DNA of 33,579 nucleotides, taken from the NCBI GenBank assembly GCA_022776305.1, contig JALFIB010000093.1, forward strand, positions 1-33,579, in the 5' to 3' direction. The notes below the pieces were generated by a model, which was not told the DNA's origin, searched no databases, and saw only the letters and a program-made list of their open reading frames with translations. Both the position numbers and the translations under genes were made by a program. This document shows, piece by piece, positions 9,011 to 16,239 of this stretch (its first letter is position 1; the number at the start of each line of letters is the position of its first letter). The DNA comes from Lachnospiraceae bacterium. Its GTDB lineage: Bacteria; Bacillota; Clostridia; Lachnospirales; Lachnospiraceae.

Positions 9011-9474
9011 GAAGCTCCCCCTTTCTTTTTCCATTCCAGAAAGTTTAAAATACCCCGAAGCTGTCCCTCATAACCGGAACAGCGGCAAAGGTTTCCGGAT
9101 AGGTACTCTTTGATCTCCTCTTCACTTGGATCGGGATTTTCACGAAACAGGGCGAGGGCATTCATCACAAAGCCCGGATTGCAAAAACCGCACTGTTCCG
9201 CTCCCTGATCTGCAATGAATTCACCGAATTCATATGCTTCCTCCTGCAATCCCTCCAGTGTTATCACTTTGCATCCCTGTGCACGGGCTGCAAGGACCGA
9301 ACAGGAGAGCACCGGCTTGTCGTCTAAAAACACGGTACAAAGGCCGCAGTTGCCTGTCTCACAGCCCCTCTTTACACTGAGACAGCCCTGACTCCTGACA
9401 AAATCAAGCAGCAGCATATCCGGTGCAATATCCGCCTGTACTTTTTTTCCATTTAATGTCAATGATAGCAGCAT
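8998..9474 (-). CDS. xdhC: Xanthine dehydrogenase-type 2Fe-2S subunit
   Basis: Small iron-sulfur subunit (158 residues) that passes electrons from the molybdenum site to FAD. The N-terminal plant-type ferredoxin domain has C38, C43, C46 and C58. The C-terminal 2Fe-2S domain has C95, C98, C130 and C132 (CGFC...CRC), so both clusters are complete. The start at 9474 has GGAGGG 5 bases upstream; longer in-frame starts would run into the preceding gene. The 3' end overlaps the start of the large subunit, which suggests translational coupling. Confidence 0.93.
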   Translation of the reverse strand: MLLSLTLNGKKVQADIAPDMLLLDFVRSQGCLSVKRGCETGNCGLCTVFLDDKPVLSCSVLAARAQGCKVITLEGLQEEAYEFGEFIADQGAEQCGFCNPGFVMNALALFRENPDPSEEEIKEYLSGNLCRCSGYEGQLRGILNFLEWKKKGGASCGQ

Positions 9475-9491
9475 TTTTCCCTCCATAATCA

Positions 9492-10265
9492 TCACGCTTT
9501 CCACGCAAGGCAAGCCCTTTTCACAAGCACTCTCACAAGCTCTTTCCGATATGCTGCACTTCCTCTCATGTTATCTCCTGTGGGGATCAATCCTGCAGCA
9601 TATTCCCCAAGCTCCTCTGCCGCCTGCACCGTGATCTTCCGGTCTTCTGCCTCGATCACCATGGCGCGGGCCGGCCTTGCCCCTACGCTGATGCGTATTT
9701 TTCCGTTTATCCGCGCGGCTGCTACCGCCAAGGTCGGAAAATCCGTTTTTGTATTCCTCATGGACTGGTAAGCAAAGCATCCCGGCGTTTTCTTTATGAT
9801 GACACGGACCAGTATATCCCGGTCTCGTTTTAATTTCACAAATTCTGCCATGGGGATCTTTCCACCTTTATAAAGCTCCACATAACTGTCCATGGCAAAG
9901 AGCATGGTAAGTACATCGGAGAATCCGAATCTTCCGAAAACACTCCCTCCCACCGTAGCCACATTCCGAAACTGGACGCCCACAATGTGGCGCACGCTCT
10001 CCCTGACGGCCCCGTCTGTATAGCAGTTCAAACCTTCATGCTCTTCCAGCTGCCGCAGGGTAACCATGCAGCCAATACGGAATTCCTCTTCCGTTTCTTC
10101 GATCTGGTCCAGCCCAAGGCCGGACAGGTCGATCACGGTCTGCACATTACGCTGTCCCATCTTTACCCAAAGCATTCCGCCGATCAGCAGGTTGCTTTTT
10201 TTCTGGTTCAGCTGCCAAGCCTCCTCCAGCGTCTCAACTTTTCGATATTCTTTGCAGGTGAACAT
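9492..10265 (-). CDS. xdhB: Xanthine dehydrogenase-type FAD-binding subunit
   Basis: Middle subunit (257 residues) of the molybdenum hydroxylase, with the PCMH-type FAD-binding domain and a C-terminal CO-dehydrogenase flavoprotein-like domain. LLIGGMLWVKM near residue 26 and VGVQFRNVATVGGSVFGRFGFSD near 95-117 correspond to the FAD-contacting loops. It would transfer electrons from the 2Fe-2S clusters to NAD(P) or another acceptor. GGAGGAAG precedes the ATG. It is first of the three structural genes, 50 bases after yqeB. It is shorter than many aerobic homologues, fitting the three-subunit anaerobic type. Confidence 0.9.
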   Translation of the reverse strand: MFTCKEYRKVETLEEAWQLNQKKSNLLIGGMLWVKMGQRNVQTVIDLSGLGLDQIEETEEEFRIGCMVTLRQLEEHEGLNCYTDGAVRESVRHIVGVQFRNVATVGGSVFGRFGFSDVLTMLFAMDSYVELYKGGKIPMAEFVKLKRDRDILVRVIIKKTPGCFAYQSMRNTKTDFPTLAVAAARINGKIRISVGARPARAMVIEAEDRKITVQAAEELGEYAAGLIPTGDNMRGSAAYRKELVRVLVKRACLAWKA

Positions 10266-10315
10266 AATCTTCCTCCTGTAATTTTTTCCTGTCTGTTTTC
10301 ATCAATCATATCAAA

Positions 10316-11149
10316 TCACGAAATAAAATCCAAGCATTTCCCGCAGATAACCTCTAAAACACTTCCCGCAATGCAACGGGCTTTATCTGAGATGGTAAAA
10401 CAGTTTTCCAGTTCTTCTTTTCGCGGGTCAATATCAGCTATTTTAAACCCTTTTGTCACCGGATAGCCATCACGGATCAACCCCCGGATGATTCCTGAAA
10501 TGGTTGCATACACGGGAATCTCTTGATCTTCCTTTTGGATGTATGCAATCTTTTCTCCTTTTTCTACCACATCACCGATGGCGCATACGTGGTACAGCGT
10601 TCCTTCTTCCTCAGCGTGAAGTACCCGCTCCTTTGTATACCCTCCGATATTTCCGGGAATTCCGGTGTTGGGGACAGCGTTTCCAAAGCGGATGACTCTG
10701 CCAAGATTGTGTCCCCGTTTCGTCTCGATCACCACATCTACGTCTTCTCCGGCAATAAACCCGGGGCCGAGGCCAATGGTAAGAGGTGCCATATCTTTTG
10801 ATGTCCCAAGGTTTTTCTTTGCGAGAATGGCATCCACCACCACATCGGGACGAAGCTCTTTGATGGAATTTCCCTCGGGATCCACCAAAACAGGCACCGC
10901 ATCCGCTTCCCAGGCATCGTACCTTTCCTCCGGTGACCGGATCAGAAGGGCACACATTCCTTCCACCTCTGTCTTTCCTTCATACACTGCTTCACTGACC
11001 GACACCTGACGCCGGATCGAAGCCGGGTACTCAGTTTCCAGAACGAAAACCCGGAATCCTGCTGACCAGAGCCGGTGGATCGTCCCTGTGGCAAGGTCAC
11101 CCCCGCCCCGCACAATGACCAACGGTTTCCACTTGTTTTTTCTTGTCAT
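10316..11149 (-). CDS. yqeB: Selenium-dependent molybdenum hydroxylase accessory protein YqeB (EF2563 family)
   Basis: 277 residues matching the EF2563/YqeB family, a marker of selenium-dependent molybdenum hydroxylase loci whose biochemistry is unsettled. The N-terminus VIVRGGGDLATGTIHRLWSAG resembles a Rossmann-type GxGxxG nucleotide site. A central GLGPGF and a later region (VVEKGEKIAYIQ) reminiscent of a biotinyl-lipoyl-like barrel are seen. The start has only a weak GAAAGG upstream, supplied by the third copy of a 35-bp tandem repeat. It sits between the DUF3343 gene and the structural genes, consistent with a role in inserting or protecting the selenium-containing cofactor. Confidence 0.9.
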   Translation of the reverse strand: MTRKNKWKPLVIVRGGGDLATGTIHRLWSAGFRVFVLETEYPASIRRQVSVSEAVYEGKTEVEGMCALLIRSPEERYDAWEADAVPVLVDPEGNSIKELRPDVVVDAILAKKNLGTSKDMAPLTIGLGPGFIAGEDVDVVIETKRGHNLGRVIRFGNAVPNTGIPGNIGGYTKERVLHAEEEGTLYHVCAIGDVVEKGEKIAYIQKEDQEIPVYATISGIIRGLIRDGYPVTKGFKIADIDPRKEELENCFTISDKARCIAGSVLEVICGKCLDFIS

Positions 11150-11152
11150 AAA

Positions 11153-11257
11153 TTTTGCCTTTCATTTATAGTTCCGTACATGGATACTTCTGCCTTTCAT
11201 TTATGGTTCCGTACATCCATGCCTTTGTCTTTCATTTATGGCTCAGTACATCCATAC
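11153..11257 (-). repeat. Three tandem copies of a 35-bp unit spanning the DUF3343 stop codon
   Basis: Three direct copies of exactly 35 bases lie at 11153-11187, 11188-11222 and 11223-11257. The copy at 11223-11257 contains the last codons and TGA stop of the DUF3343 gene. The other two are diverged copies of that gene end (for example CGG where TGA was) and fill the gap before yqeB. Every copy carries AAATGAAAG(A/G)C on the minus strand, and in the last copy this lies just ahead of the yqeB start codon. There are no spacers, so this is not a CRISPR array. Confidence 0.92.
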
Positions 11258-11482
11258 CTCTGCCTCTGTTTCATATTTCAGTTCCGGAAGATCTGTCCTT
11301 TTATGAAGCTGCGCCAACTCCTCCGGCAGCATTCTCCAGGCAAGGCCACAGCCCGCCGATATCTCTTTTGGCAGCGGGATCAGCCGTCCCGGTACCTGAT
11401 GTTCCATACAGAGCCGTTCCATCGCCATAGCTTCCGTGGTGGAGCGGAAGGTAATCACCGCATATTTTTTCTTTTGTCTCAA
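11243..11482 (-). CDS. DUF3343 small protein, putative selenium/sulfur carrier
   Basis: 79-residue protein of the DUF3343 type (PF11823, described as a putative Se/S carrier-like family). The central ISAGCGLAW with Cys45 is the family's hallmark, and ITFRSTTEAMAMERL at the N-terminus forms the usual first strand and helix. The start codon is TTG at 11482, supported by GGAGGC 7 bases upstream. The gene follows the cysteine desulfurase by 30 bases, so a role in accepting persulfide or perselenide from it is a reasonable inference. The 3' end is part of a tandem repeat that may have replaced the original C-terminus. Confidence 0.85.
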   Translation of the reverse strand: MRQKKKYAVITFRSTTEAMAMERLCMEHQVPGRLIPLPKEISAGCGLAWRMLPEELAQLHKRTDLPELKYETEAEVWMY

Positions 11483-11512
11483 TTTCTGCCTCCGAACAAA
11501 TGGTATTTTCCC

Positions 11513-12775
11513 TTATTTTGCCAGCTCCCTCACCGCCTCTATTGCTGTGTCTATTTCATCTTCCGTATTGAAGTAGGAAAAAGAAACCCTCACCGCACCT
11601 TGTCTCTTGGTCCCCAGCGCCAGATGCATCAACGGTGCACAGTGTGCACCTGCCCTGACGCAGATCCCATAATCTTCCCACAGCCAGTCACTGACCGTGG
11701 AGGAATCGTAATCACCTATGTTAAACGTAACGATGGGAACTCTTTCTTTTGCAGCCAGATCCCCGTACAACTTTACATTTGGGATTCTCATAAGCCCGTC
11801 TAAAAACCGGTTCGCCAATTTCATTTCCCGGCGATGTATGTTCTGTATCCCCGTTTTTTGGATAAAAGCAGCTGCGGCATTCAGCCCGGCGATCCCGTGG
11901 GCATTTAAGGTTCCTGCTTCAAGGGACGTGGGCATTTCCTTGGGATGCTCTTGTTCATAGCTTTTGATTCCGCTCCCTCCTGATTTTAAAGGAGCAATCG
12001 AAACCCCTTCCCGCACATAGATCCCGCCGGTTCCCTGTGGTCCCATCAAACCTTTGTGGCCGGTAAAACAGAGCACATCGATGTTTTGCTTTTGGACATC
12101 AATGGGAAGGATTCCTGCACTCTGGGACGCATCCACCACAAAAAGCAGTCTGTTTTCACGAGCAAATTTCCCGATACGCAGAATGTCTGCCACATTTCCT
12201 GTAAGGTTCGACGCATGGGCCAGCACAATGGCTTTCGTATTCTTTTGAAGGCTTTGTTCCAGCATTTCATAATCCAATCGGCCGGTTCTTACAATGCCGG
12301 AGACTCCTTTTACATCATCTTTTTCACTTGCTTCGTCCTGCTTACTTACTTCAGCCGTCTTGCTCGCTTCGTCCTGCTCACTTACATCATCTTTCTTGCT
12401 TGCTTCGTCCTGCTCTTTTATCGTCCCTACCCTTGTTACCTCCACGCCTTGACGCTCCAAAAGGTACAGGGGACGCAGCACGGAATTATGTTCACACACC
12501 GTTGTGATCACATGGTCACCCGGATGGAACAGCCCGAAGATTGCTGTATTCAGTGCTTCCGTAGCATTGCAGGAAAAAGCAATTCTTGCGGGATCCTCCG
12601 CACCGAAAAGCTCTGCCAGCCTGACCCTTGTATCATATACGGTCCTTGCAGCATCCAGTGTGGGAGCATGGGCGCCTCGTCCCGGGTTTCCAAAGAAATG
12701 CATGGCATGCAGCACTGCCTGCTCCACCTCCGGCGGCCTGTGGAAAGAAGTCGCCGCGCTGTCCAAATAGATCAT
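11513..12775 (-). CDS. Cysteine desulfurase family protein, EF2568 type
   Basis: PLP-dependent class V aminotransferase-fold enzyme (420 residues) expected to release sulfur or selenium from cysteine or selenocysteine as a persulfide or perselenide. Visible are the PLP Schiff-base lysine K241 in CFTGHKG, EHNS near 96, VVDASQSAG with D215, and the catalytic-loop cysteine C379 in RAGAHCAP. The EF2568 subfamily is typical of selenium-dependent hydroxylase loci. Residues about 120-156 form a highly charged insertion made of three 12-residue repeats (QDEASKKDDVSE-like), which makes the protein longer than the usual 380 or so residues. The start overlaps the yedF stop by 4 bases (ATGA). Confidence 0.9.
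   Translation of the reverse strand: MIYLDSAATSFHRPPEVEQAVLHAMHFFGNPGRGAHAPTLDAARTVYDTRVRLAELFGAEDPARIAFSCNATEALNTAIFGLFHPGDHVITTVCEHNSVLRPLYLLERQGVEVTRVGTIKEQDEASKKDDVSEQDEASKTAEVSKQDEASEKDDVKGVSGIVRTGRLDYEMLEQSLQKNTKAIVLAHASNLTGNVADILRIGKFARENRLLFVVDASQSAGILPIDVQKQNIDVLCFTGHKGLMGPQGTGGIYVREGVSIAPLKSGGSGIKSYEQEHPKEMPTSLEAGTLNAHGIAGLNAAAAFIQKTGIQNIHRREMKLANRFLDGLMRIPNVKLYGDLAAKERVPIVTFNIGDYDSSTVSDWLWEDYGICVRAGAHCAPLMHLALGTKRQGAVRVSFSYFNTEDEIDTAIEAVRELAK
12309..12416 (-). repeat. In-frame 36-bp tandem repeat (3 copies) in the cysteine desulfurase gene
   Basis: Copies at 12309-12344, 12345-12380 and 12381-12416 are each exactly 36 bases and share GCTTCGTCCTGCT on the plus strand. They encode three 12-residue units rich in Asp, Glu, Lys and Ser. 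Reading frame and catalytic motifs on both sides are intact, so this is a tolerated insertion in a surface loop before the large-domain strand leading to HASN. Confidence 0.92.
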
Positions 12776-13392
12776 GGCTTTATAACCAGCCCCGCTTTCA
12801 TCATTTTCTCTGTAATATCATACATATTTGTGACGCCACCCACAGCAAGTGTTTCTGAAATACCGTAAAAGTTTAAGCAAGTGCCGCAGGTAAGGATCTC
12901 AACCCCCTGCGCCTCCAATGCTTTCAAGTCCTCTAAAGACTTGGAACCCTCACAGGTAAGGAAAGCTCCCCCGTTGTAAAATAAAATCGTAGAAGGAAGC
13001 TCTTCCTGTTGTGTCAACGCATAAAGAAATCCTTTCATCAGCGTAGCACCAAGCTCATCATTTCCTTCCCCCATTTTCGACGTGGAAATAACCACAACCG
13101 TGTTCCTTCTTCCGTCTGGGATACAAGTGGTGCAGGAATCACATTCTTCTTGAGGAGCGGACGAGGAGCTCTCTGCCCCTACTGCCATCAAAACACGGAA
13201 TTTGTGCTCTTCCAGCTTTTCAGAACGGATCCCGTATCCTTTCTGGACAGCCATCTTCGTAAGGTTCTGTACAGCGATCTCATTGTCCACAAGGATCTCC
13301 ACCTGTCCCTCCCCATTTAACTCTTTGATCGCCTGTTTTGTCTTCACAACGGGAATCGGGCATGGATCCCCCAGCGCATTTACATGAATCAT
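12772..13392 (-). CDS. yedF: Selenium metabolism protein YedF (TusA-DsrE fusion)
   Basis: 206 residues in two domains. Residues 1-70 form a TusA/SirA-like domain with the CPxP motif (C11 in DPCPIP), and about 95-206 form a DsrE-like domain with LTCGTC (C169, C172). A linker holds the cysteine cluster C84, C87 and C90. The family (TIGRFAM selenium_YedF) co-occurs with selD. A role in relaying sulfur or selenium from the desulfurase toward SelD or the molybdenum cofactor is likely but inferred. The start has GGAGG upstream and overlaps the selD stop as ATGA; the stop overlaps the desulfurase start in the same way. Confidence 0.93.
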   Translation of the reverse strand: MIHVNALGDPCPIPVVKTKQAIKELNGEGQVEILVDNEIAVQNLTKMAVQKGYGIRSEKLEEHKFRVLMAVGAESSSSAPQEECDSCTTCIPDGRRNTVVVISTSKMGEGNDELGATLMKGFLYALTQQEELPSTILFYNGGAFLTCEGSKSLEDLKALEAQGVEILTCGTCLNFYGISETLAVGGVTNMYDITEKMMKAGLVIKP

Positions 13393-14429
13393 CTCTTTTT
13401 TCCTCCTATGACGTAGATTTCTTTCTCTTGTTTTTCTATAAACTCTCCCACAATGGCTGCCGGGCTTCCTGCCTTGCGCAGCTCATCTCTTAGTTTTTCC
13501 GCCTCATCGCTCTTTACGGCCACCAGCAGTCCCCCTGAGGTCTGTGGGTCAAACAAAACTTCTTCCATTGCGAAAGAACATCCGTCAAATACCACCTGTT
13601 CCCCCACATGGTTCCGGTTTTTCTGACCTGCCGCGGTCAGCAAAAATTCATCTGCATAAGCAAAAGCCTGCCCTATAACGGGAACCTGTTCCCCATAGAT
13701 CCGGCAGGAAAGCTTCCGGTCCAGCATCTCATGCAAATGTCCTAAAAACCCGAACCCCGTCACATCGGTGCATGCATGCACTTCATATTTTCTGCAGATT
13801 TCTGACGCATATTTATTTAAAGTAGTCATAGAGGATACTGCTTCTTCCATGGCTTCTTTCGATGCTTCGCCCACTCTGGCGGCCGTACAGATAATGCCCA
13901 CACCCAGTTTCTTCGTCAAGATCAGTCTATCTCCCGGCTTTCCTCCATTGTTGGAATAGATCTTGTCGGGATGGATCGTCCCCAGAACCGACAGCCCGTA
14001 TTTCACATCACTGTCATGGATGGAATGACCGCCGGATAGTATCCCGCCTGCTTCCATCACCTTTTCACTGCCTCCCCGCATGATCTCCCCTAGAATATTC
14101 AAGTCCATCTGTTCAGGAAAACAGACAATATTTAATGCGGTCTTTACGTCTCCGCCCATTGCATAAATATCGCTGAGGGCATTTGCCGCCGCAATCTTTC
14201 CGAAGGTGTACGGATCTTCCACCATGGGTGGAAAAAAATCCAACGTCTGTACCACCGCAAGGTCATCCGTGAGCTTATAAACTGCCGCATCATCCTTACT
14301 GTCATATCCCACCAGAAGGTTTTCATCCTCCGGTCCTCTGGGAAGGCGCTCCAGCACATGGGAAAGCACCCCTGCCCCCAGTTTTGCCGTACAGCCTCCG
14401 CCTTTACAAAATACTATTTTTTCATCCAT
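13389..14429 (-). CDS. selD: Selenide, water dikinase SelD
   Basis: Makes monoselenophosphate from selenide and ATP. 346 residues, an AIR-synthase-like two-domain fold. The N-terminal active site GGGCTAK aligns with E. coli GAGCGCK: Cys13 matches the essential Cys17 and Lys16 the essential Lys20. The second, non-essential cysteine is absent (Ala15). [26 protein letters not shown] and the GHS segment are the ATP/metal-binding motifs. It uses cysteine, not selenocysteine. No selA, selB or selC lies in the window, and every neighbour is a hydroxylase maturation gene, so its selenophosphate probably feeds the labile cofactor. It overlaps the end of yqeC by 16 bases. Confidence 0.96.
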   Translation of the reverse strand: MDEKIVFCKGGGCTAKLGAGVLSHVLERLPRGPEDENLLVGYDSKDDAAVYKLTDDLAVVQTLDFFPPMVEDPYTFGKIAAANALSDIYAMGGDVKTALNIVCFPEQMDLNILGEIMRGGSEKVMEAGGILSGGHSIHDSDVKYGLSVLGTIHPDKIYSNNGGKPGDRLILTKKLGVGIICTAARVGEASKEAMEEAVSSMTTLNKYASEICRKYEVHACTDVTGFGFLGHLHEMLDRKLSCRIYGEQVPVIGQAFAYADEFLLTAAGQKNRNHVGEQVVFDGCSFAMEEVLFDPQTSGGLLVAVKSDEAEKLRDELRKAGSPAAIVGEFIEKQEKEIYVIGGKKR

Positions 14430-15184
14430 ATTTTCTTTCCGCCATTTCTATCTTGTCCTACCCACATGCAGGCAACTTGGAAAATTCCTTTTTTTCCTAA
14501 ATAAGTACGGATCTTTTCAGCGCTTTTCCTGCGCCTGCCATCATCACATTTTGTCAGTACTACGTAATACGGCCGACTGCCCACCTGTTTTCGCGTCCCC
14601 TTTTCAGACGAGAGGATCTTCACCATATCTTCTTCTGTCAGGCAGTGTTCCTTGTGGATTCCCAGCAGCTTTGATGTCTCTTCTGCCCGGAAACAAGACT
14701 CCTCTATGGTTTTTCCAAGAGCATCCATGCCCATGACTCCGATGACAATATCACTTTGTGGAAGCAGTACCGGCTCAAAATCGGCAGGTACTTTACAGGG
14801 CATTCCTTTTGATCCGTCAGCTTCTATCAGCACTTGATCTGCCAAGTCACAGCAGCGAAGAAAAAACGCATTTTCCGGCATAGCCAGTTTTTCTTCTGCC
14901 GTTTCTGTGCCGATCACAGGTATTTTCCCTGCTCTCCAAAGCTCTTTTACCTGAGACTCGTCTCTTGCCCACTGCACCTTTTCCCCAAGCTCCTCCGGCG
15001 TCCATATCCCCTGCATCCCGGATGACGGATTTTTTATGTGGGTGGTAGTGGTCACAAGGACCTTGTCCCCCCTGCTTCTATATTCCTCCGCCAGTAAATA
15101 CATCAGCGTCGTTTTCCCTCCGGCACCCACCAGCGAAACCATATGATGTTTCTCTTCTAAAAATGGAAATATCTCTCTTAACAT
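14414..15184 (-). CDS. yqeC: Selenium-dependent hydroxylase accessory protein YqeC
   Basis: 256-residue P-loop protein of the YqeC family (putative selenium-dependent hydroxylase accessory protein). The nucleotide-binding GAGGKTT occupies residues 20-26 and VTTTTHI follows near 45. [13 protein letters not shown] near 135 and VLTKCDD near 218 resemble the magnesium- and base-contacting motifs of P-loop GTP/ATP-using enzymes. It is the first gene of the selenium-hydroxylase operon, downstream of a TTGCTT/TATACT promoter. The start codon has only a weak upstream site (CAGGGCAG). Its precise reaction is not known. Confidence 0.88.
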   Translation of the reverse strand: MLREIFPFLEEKHHMVSLVGAGGKTTLMYLLAEEYRSRGDKVLVTTTTHIKNPSSGMQGIWTPEELGEKVQWARDESQVKELWRAGKIPVIGTETAEEKLAMPENAFFLRCCDLADQVLIEADGSKGMPCKVPADFEPVLLPQSDIVIGVMGMDALGKTIEESCFRAEETSKLLGIHKEHCLTEEDMVKILSSEKGTRKQVGSRPYYVVLTKCDDGRRRKSAEKIRTYLGKKGIFQVACMWVGQDRNGGKKIWMKK

Positions 15185-15222
15185 GTATCTGCCCTGTCAG
15201 TGATCCGTTCATTCTTTTTTTC

Positions 15223-15251
15223 AGTATAACGGACTTCTGATAAAAAAGCAA
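15223..15251 (-). promoter_or_regulatory. Promoter of the selenium-hydroxylase operon
   Basis: Minus-strand TTGCTT (15246-15251) is followed after 17 bases by TATACT (15223-15228), about 40 bases before the yqeC start codon. It is the only good promoter I see for the nine tightly spaced genes down to xdhA. The divergent space to the MocA-like gene (15185-15376) shows no recognisable molybdenum-cofactor riboswitch. Confidence 0.75.
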
Positions 15252-15376
15252 TTCCGCCAAAGGGGGTAAAAAAAGAAACGGTTCAGCCTCGCAACAGATA
15301 AAATCCTTGAATGTAACTCTGTTTTCCTCTATCATGGATTTCATCATACAAATTTTCAAAAAAGGACGTTTTACTT

Positions 15377-16096
15377 ATGGAATTTTCCAATGAGAATACA
15401 GAAAAAATCATCCATCCCTCAAAAAACGCAGGCAAGATCGGCGCCGTGATCCTGGCCTCAGGGGACAGCCGCCGCTTCGCTTCCGGACAAAAGCTGCTTG
15501 CTGATTTCCATGGCCGCCCACTGGTAGAATACGTTTTCAAGACTGCCCTCACCCCGTGGATCGATACGCGGATCGCCGTTACCAGATGGCAGGAAGTCCG
15601 TAACATCTGCCGCGCCCTTGAATTCCCCTGCCTGTTTCATGACAAGCCCCTGTTAAATGACACCATACGCCTTGGGCTTTCCCATCTGGCAGGAATCCCG
15701 GAGCAAACCTTTTCAGAAAACGCACAGCGAACTTCTTCGGAAAACATGCAGTTTCTTTCAAATGCCCCGGACGCGTGTATCTTTTTGCAAGGGGACCAGC
15801 CGCTCCTGCGATCAGAAAGCATAAAAGCGCTGGTGCTCGCCTTTCGGCAAGACCAACGCTTTTGTTACCGTCTTTCTTATGGAAATACGGCCGGAAGCCC
15901 TATTTTATTCCCGAAAAGATTTTTTCCTGAGCTTCTCTGCCTTCCTCCGGACTGCGGCGGTGGTTACGTGATCCGCAAATATCCCGATCTAGTAAAAACA
16001 GTGGAAGCCCGACATCCCGCAGAGCTTCTCGATGCAGACACAGAAGAAGCGCTGCAACAATTAAGTTCCCTGAATCAGCCGTTCCAAGAAGTATGA
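15377..16096 (+). CDS. MocA-like molybdenum cofactor nucleotidyltransferase
   Basis: 239-residue MobA-like NTP transferase (GT-A fold). The signature AVILASGDSRRFASGQKLL (residues 23-41) is a slightly altered LAxGxSxRxGxxK, LQGDQPLL near 137 is the metal-binding DxP motif, and a later GSPILFP and PDCGGGYVIRKYP match MocA-type proteins that cytidylate molybdopterin. It is transcribed divergently from the hydroxylase operon, so a role in preparing its cofactor is a strong inference. A 15-residue polar tail precedes the core. AAGGA lies about 11 bases before the ATG. An AT-rich stem (GAAATAT/ATATTTC, 16099-16122) follows the stop codon. Confidence 0.85.
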   Translation: MEFSNENTEKIIHPSKNAGKIGAVILASGDSRRFASGQKLLADFHGRPLVEYVFKTALTPWIDTRIAVTRWQEVRNICRALEFPCLFHDKPLLNDTIRLGLSHLAGIPEQTFSENAQRTSSENMQFLSNAPDACIFLQGDQPLLRSESIKALVLAFRQDQRFCYRLSYGNTAGSPILFPKRFFPELLCLPPDCGGGYVIRKYPDLVKTVEARHPAELLDADTEEALQQLSSLNQPFQEV

Positions 16097-16120
16097 GTGA
16101 AATATAAAAGATCCCATATT

Positions 16121-16239
16121 TCTATGTCCTCTCTTCTTTAGAAGAACAATATGCAATGCTCTATGCCTTCTCTTCTTTTCGTTGAACAATATGTAATGCT
16201 CTATGCTTTCTCTTCCTTCGGAAGAACAATATTCAATAG
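16121..16239 (-). repeat. Three tandem copies of a 39-40-bp unit spanning the permease stop codon
   Basis: Direct copies lie at 16121-16159 (39 bases), 16160-16199 (40) and 16200-16239 (40), all starting TCTATG on the plus strand and containing GAACAATAT. The 16200-16239 copy holds the last 12 or so codons and TAG stop of the permease gene. The other two are diverged duplicates beyond the stop, filling the gap to the convergent MocA-like gene. No spacers are present. Confidence 0.9.

Noticed and set aside
6704-9474. Selenocysteine (in-frame UGA) in the hydroxylase subunits
   Set aside because: All cysteine motifs and the full reading frames are present without any internal UGA, so selenium here would be a labile cofactor.
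11153-11257. Regular direct repeats that might be a CRISPR array
   Set aside because: The copies abut with no unique spacers, include coding sequence and a stop codon, and there are no cas genes nearby.
15078-15359. 93-residue minus-strand open frame overlapping yqeC
   Set aside because: It lies out of frame with a well-supported gene, covers its promoter, and has no ribosome binding site or recognisable domain.
15185-15376. Molybdenum-cofactor riboswitch in the divergent region
   Set aside because: The space between the promoter and yqeC is only about 40 bases, and no conserved core of that riboswitch is recognisable.
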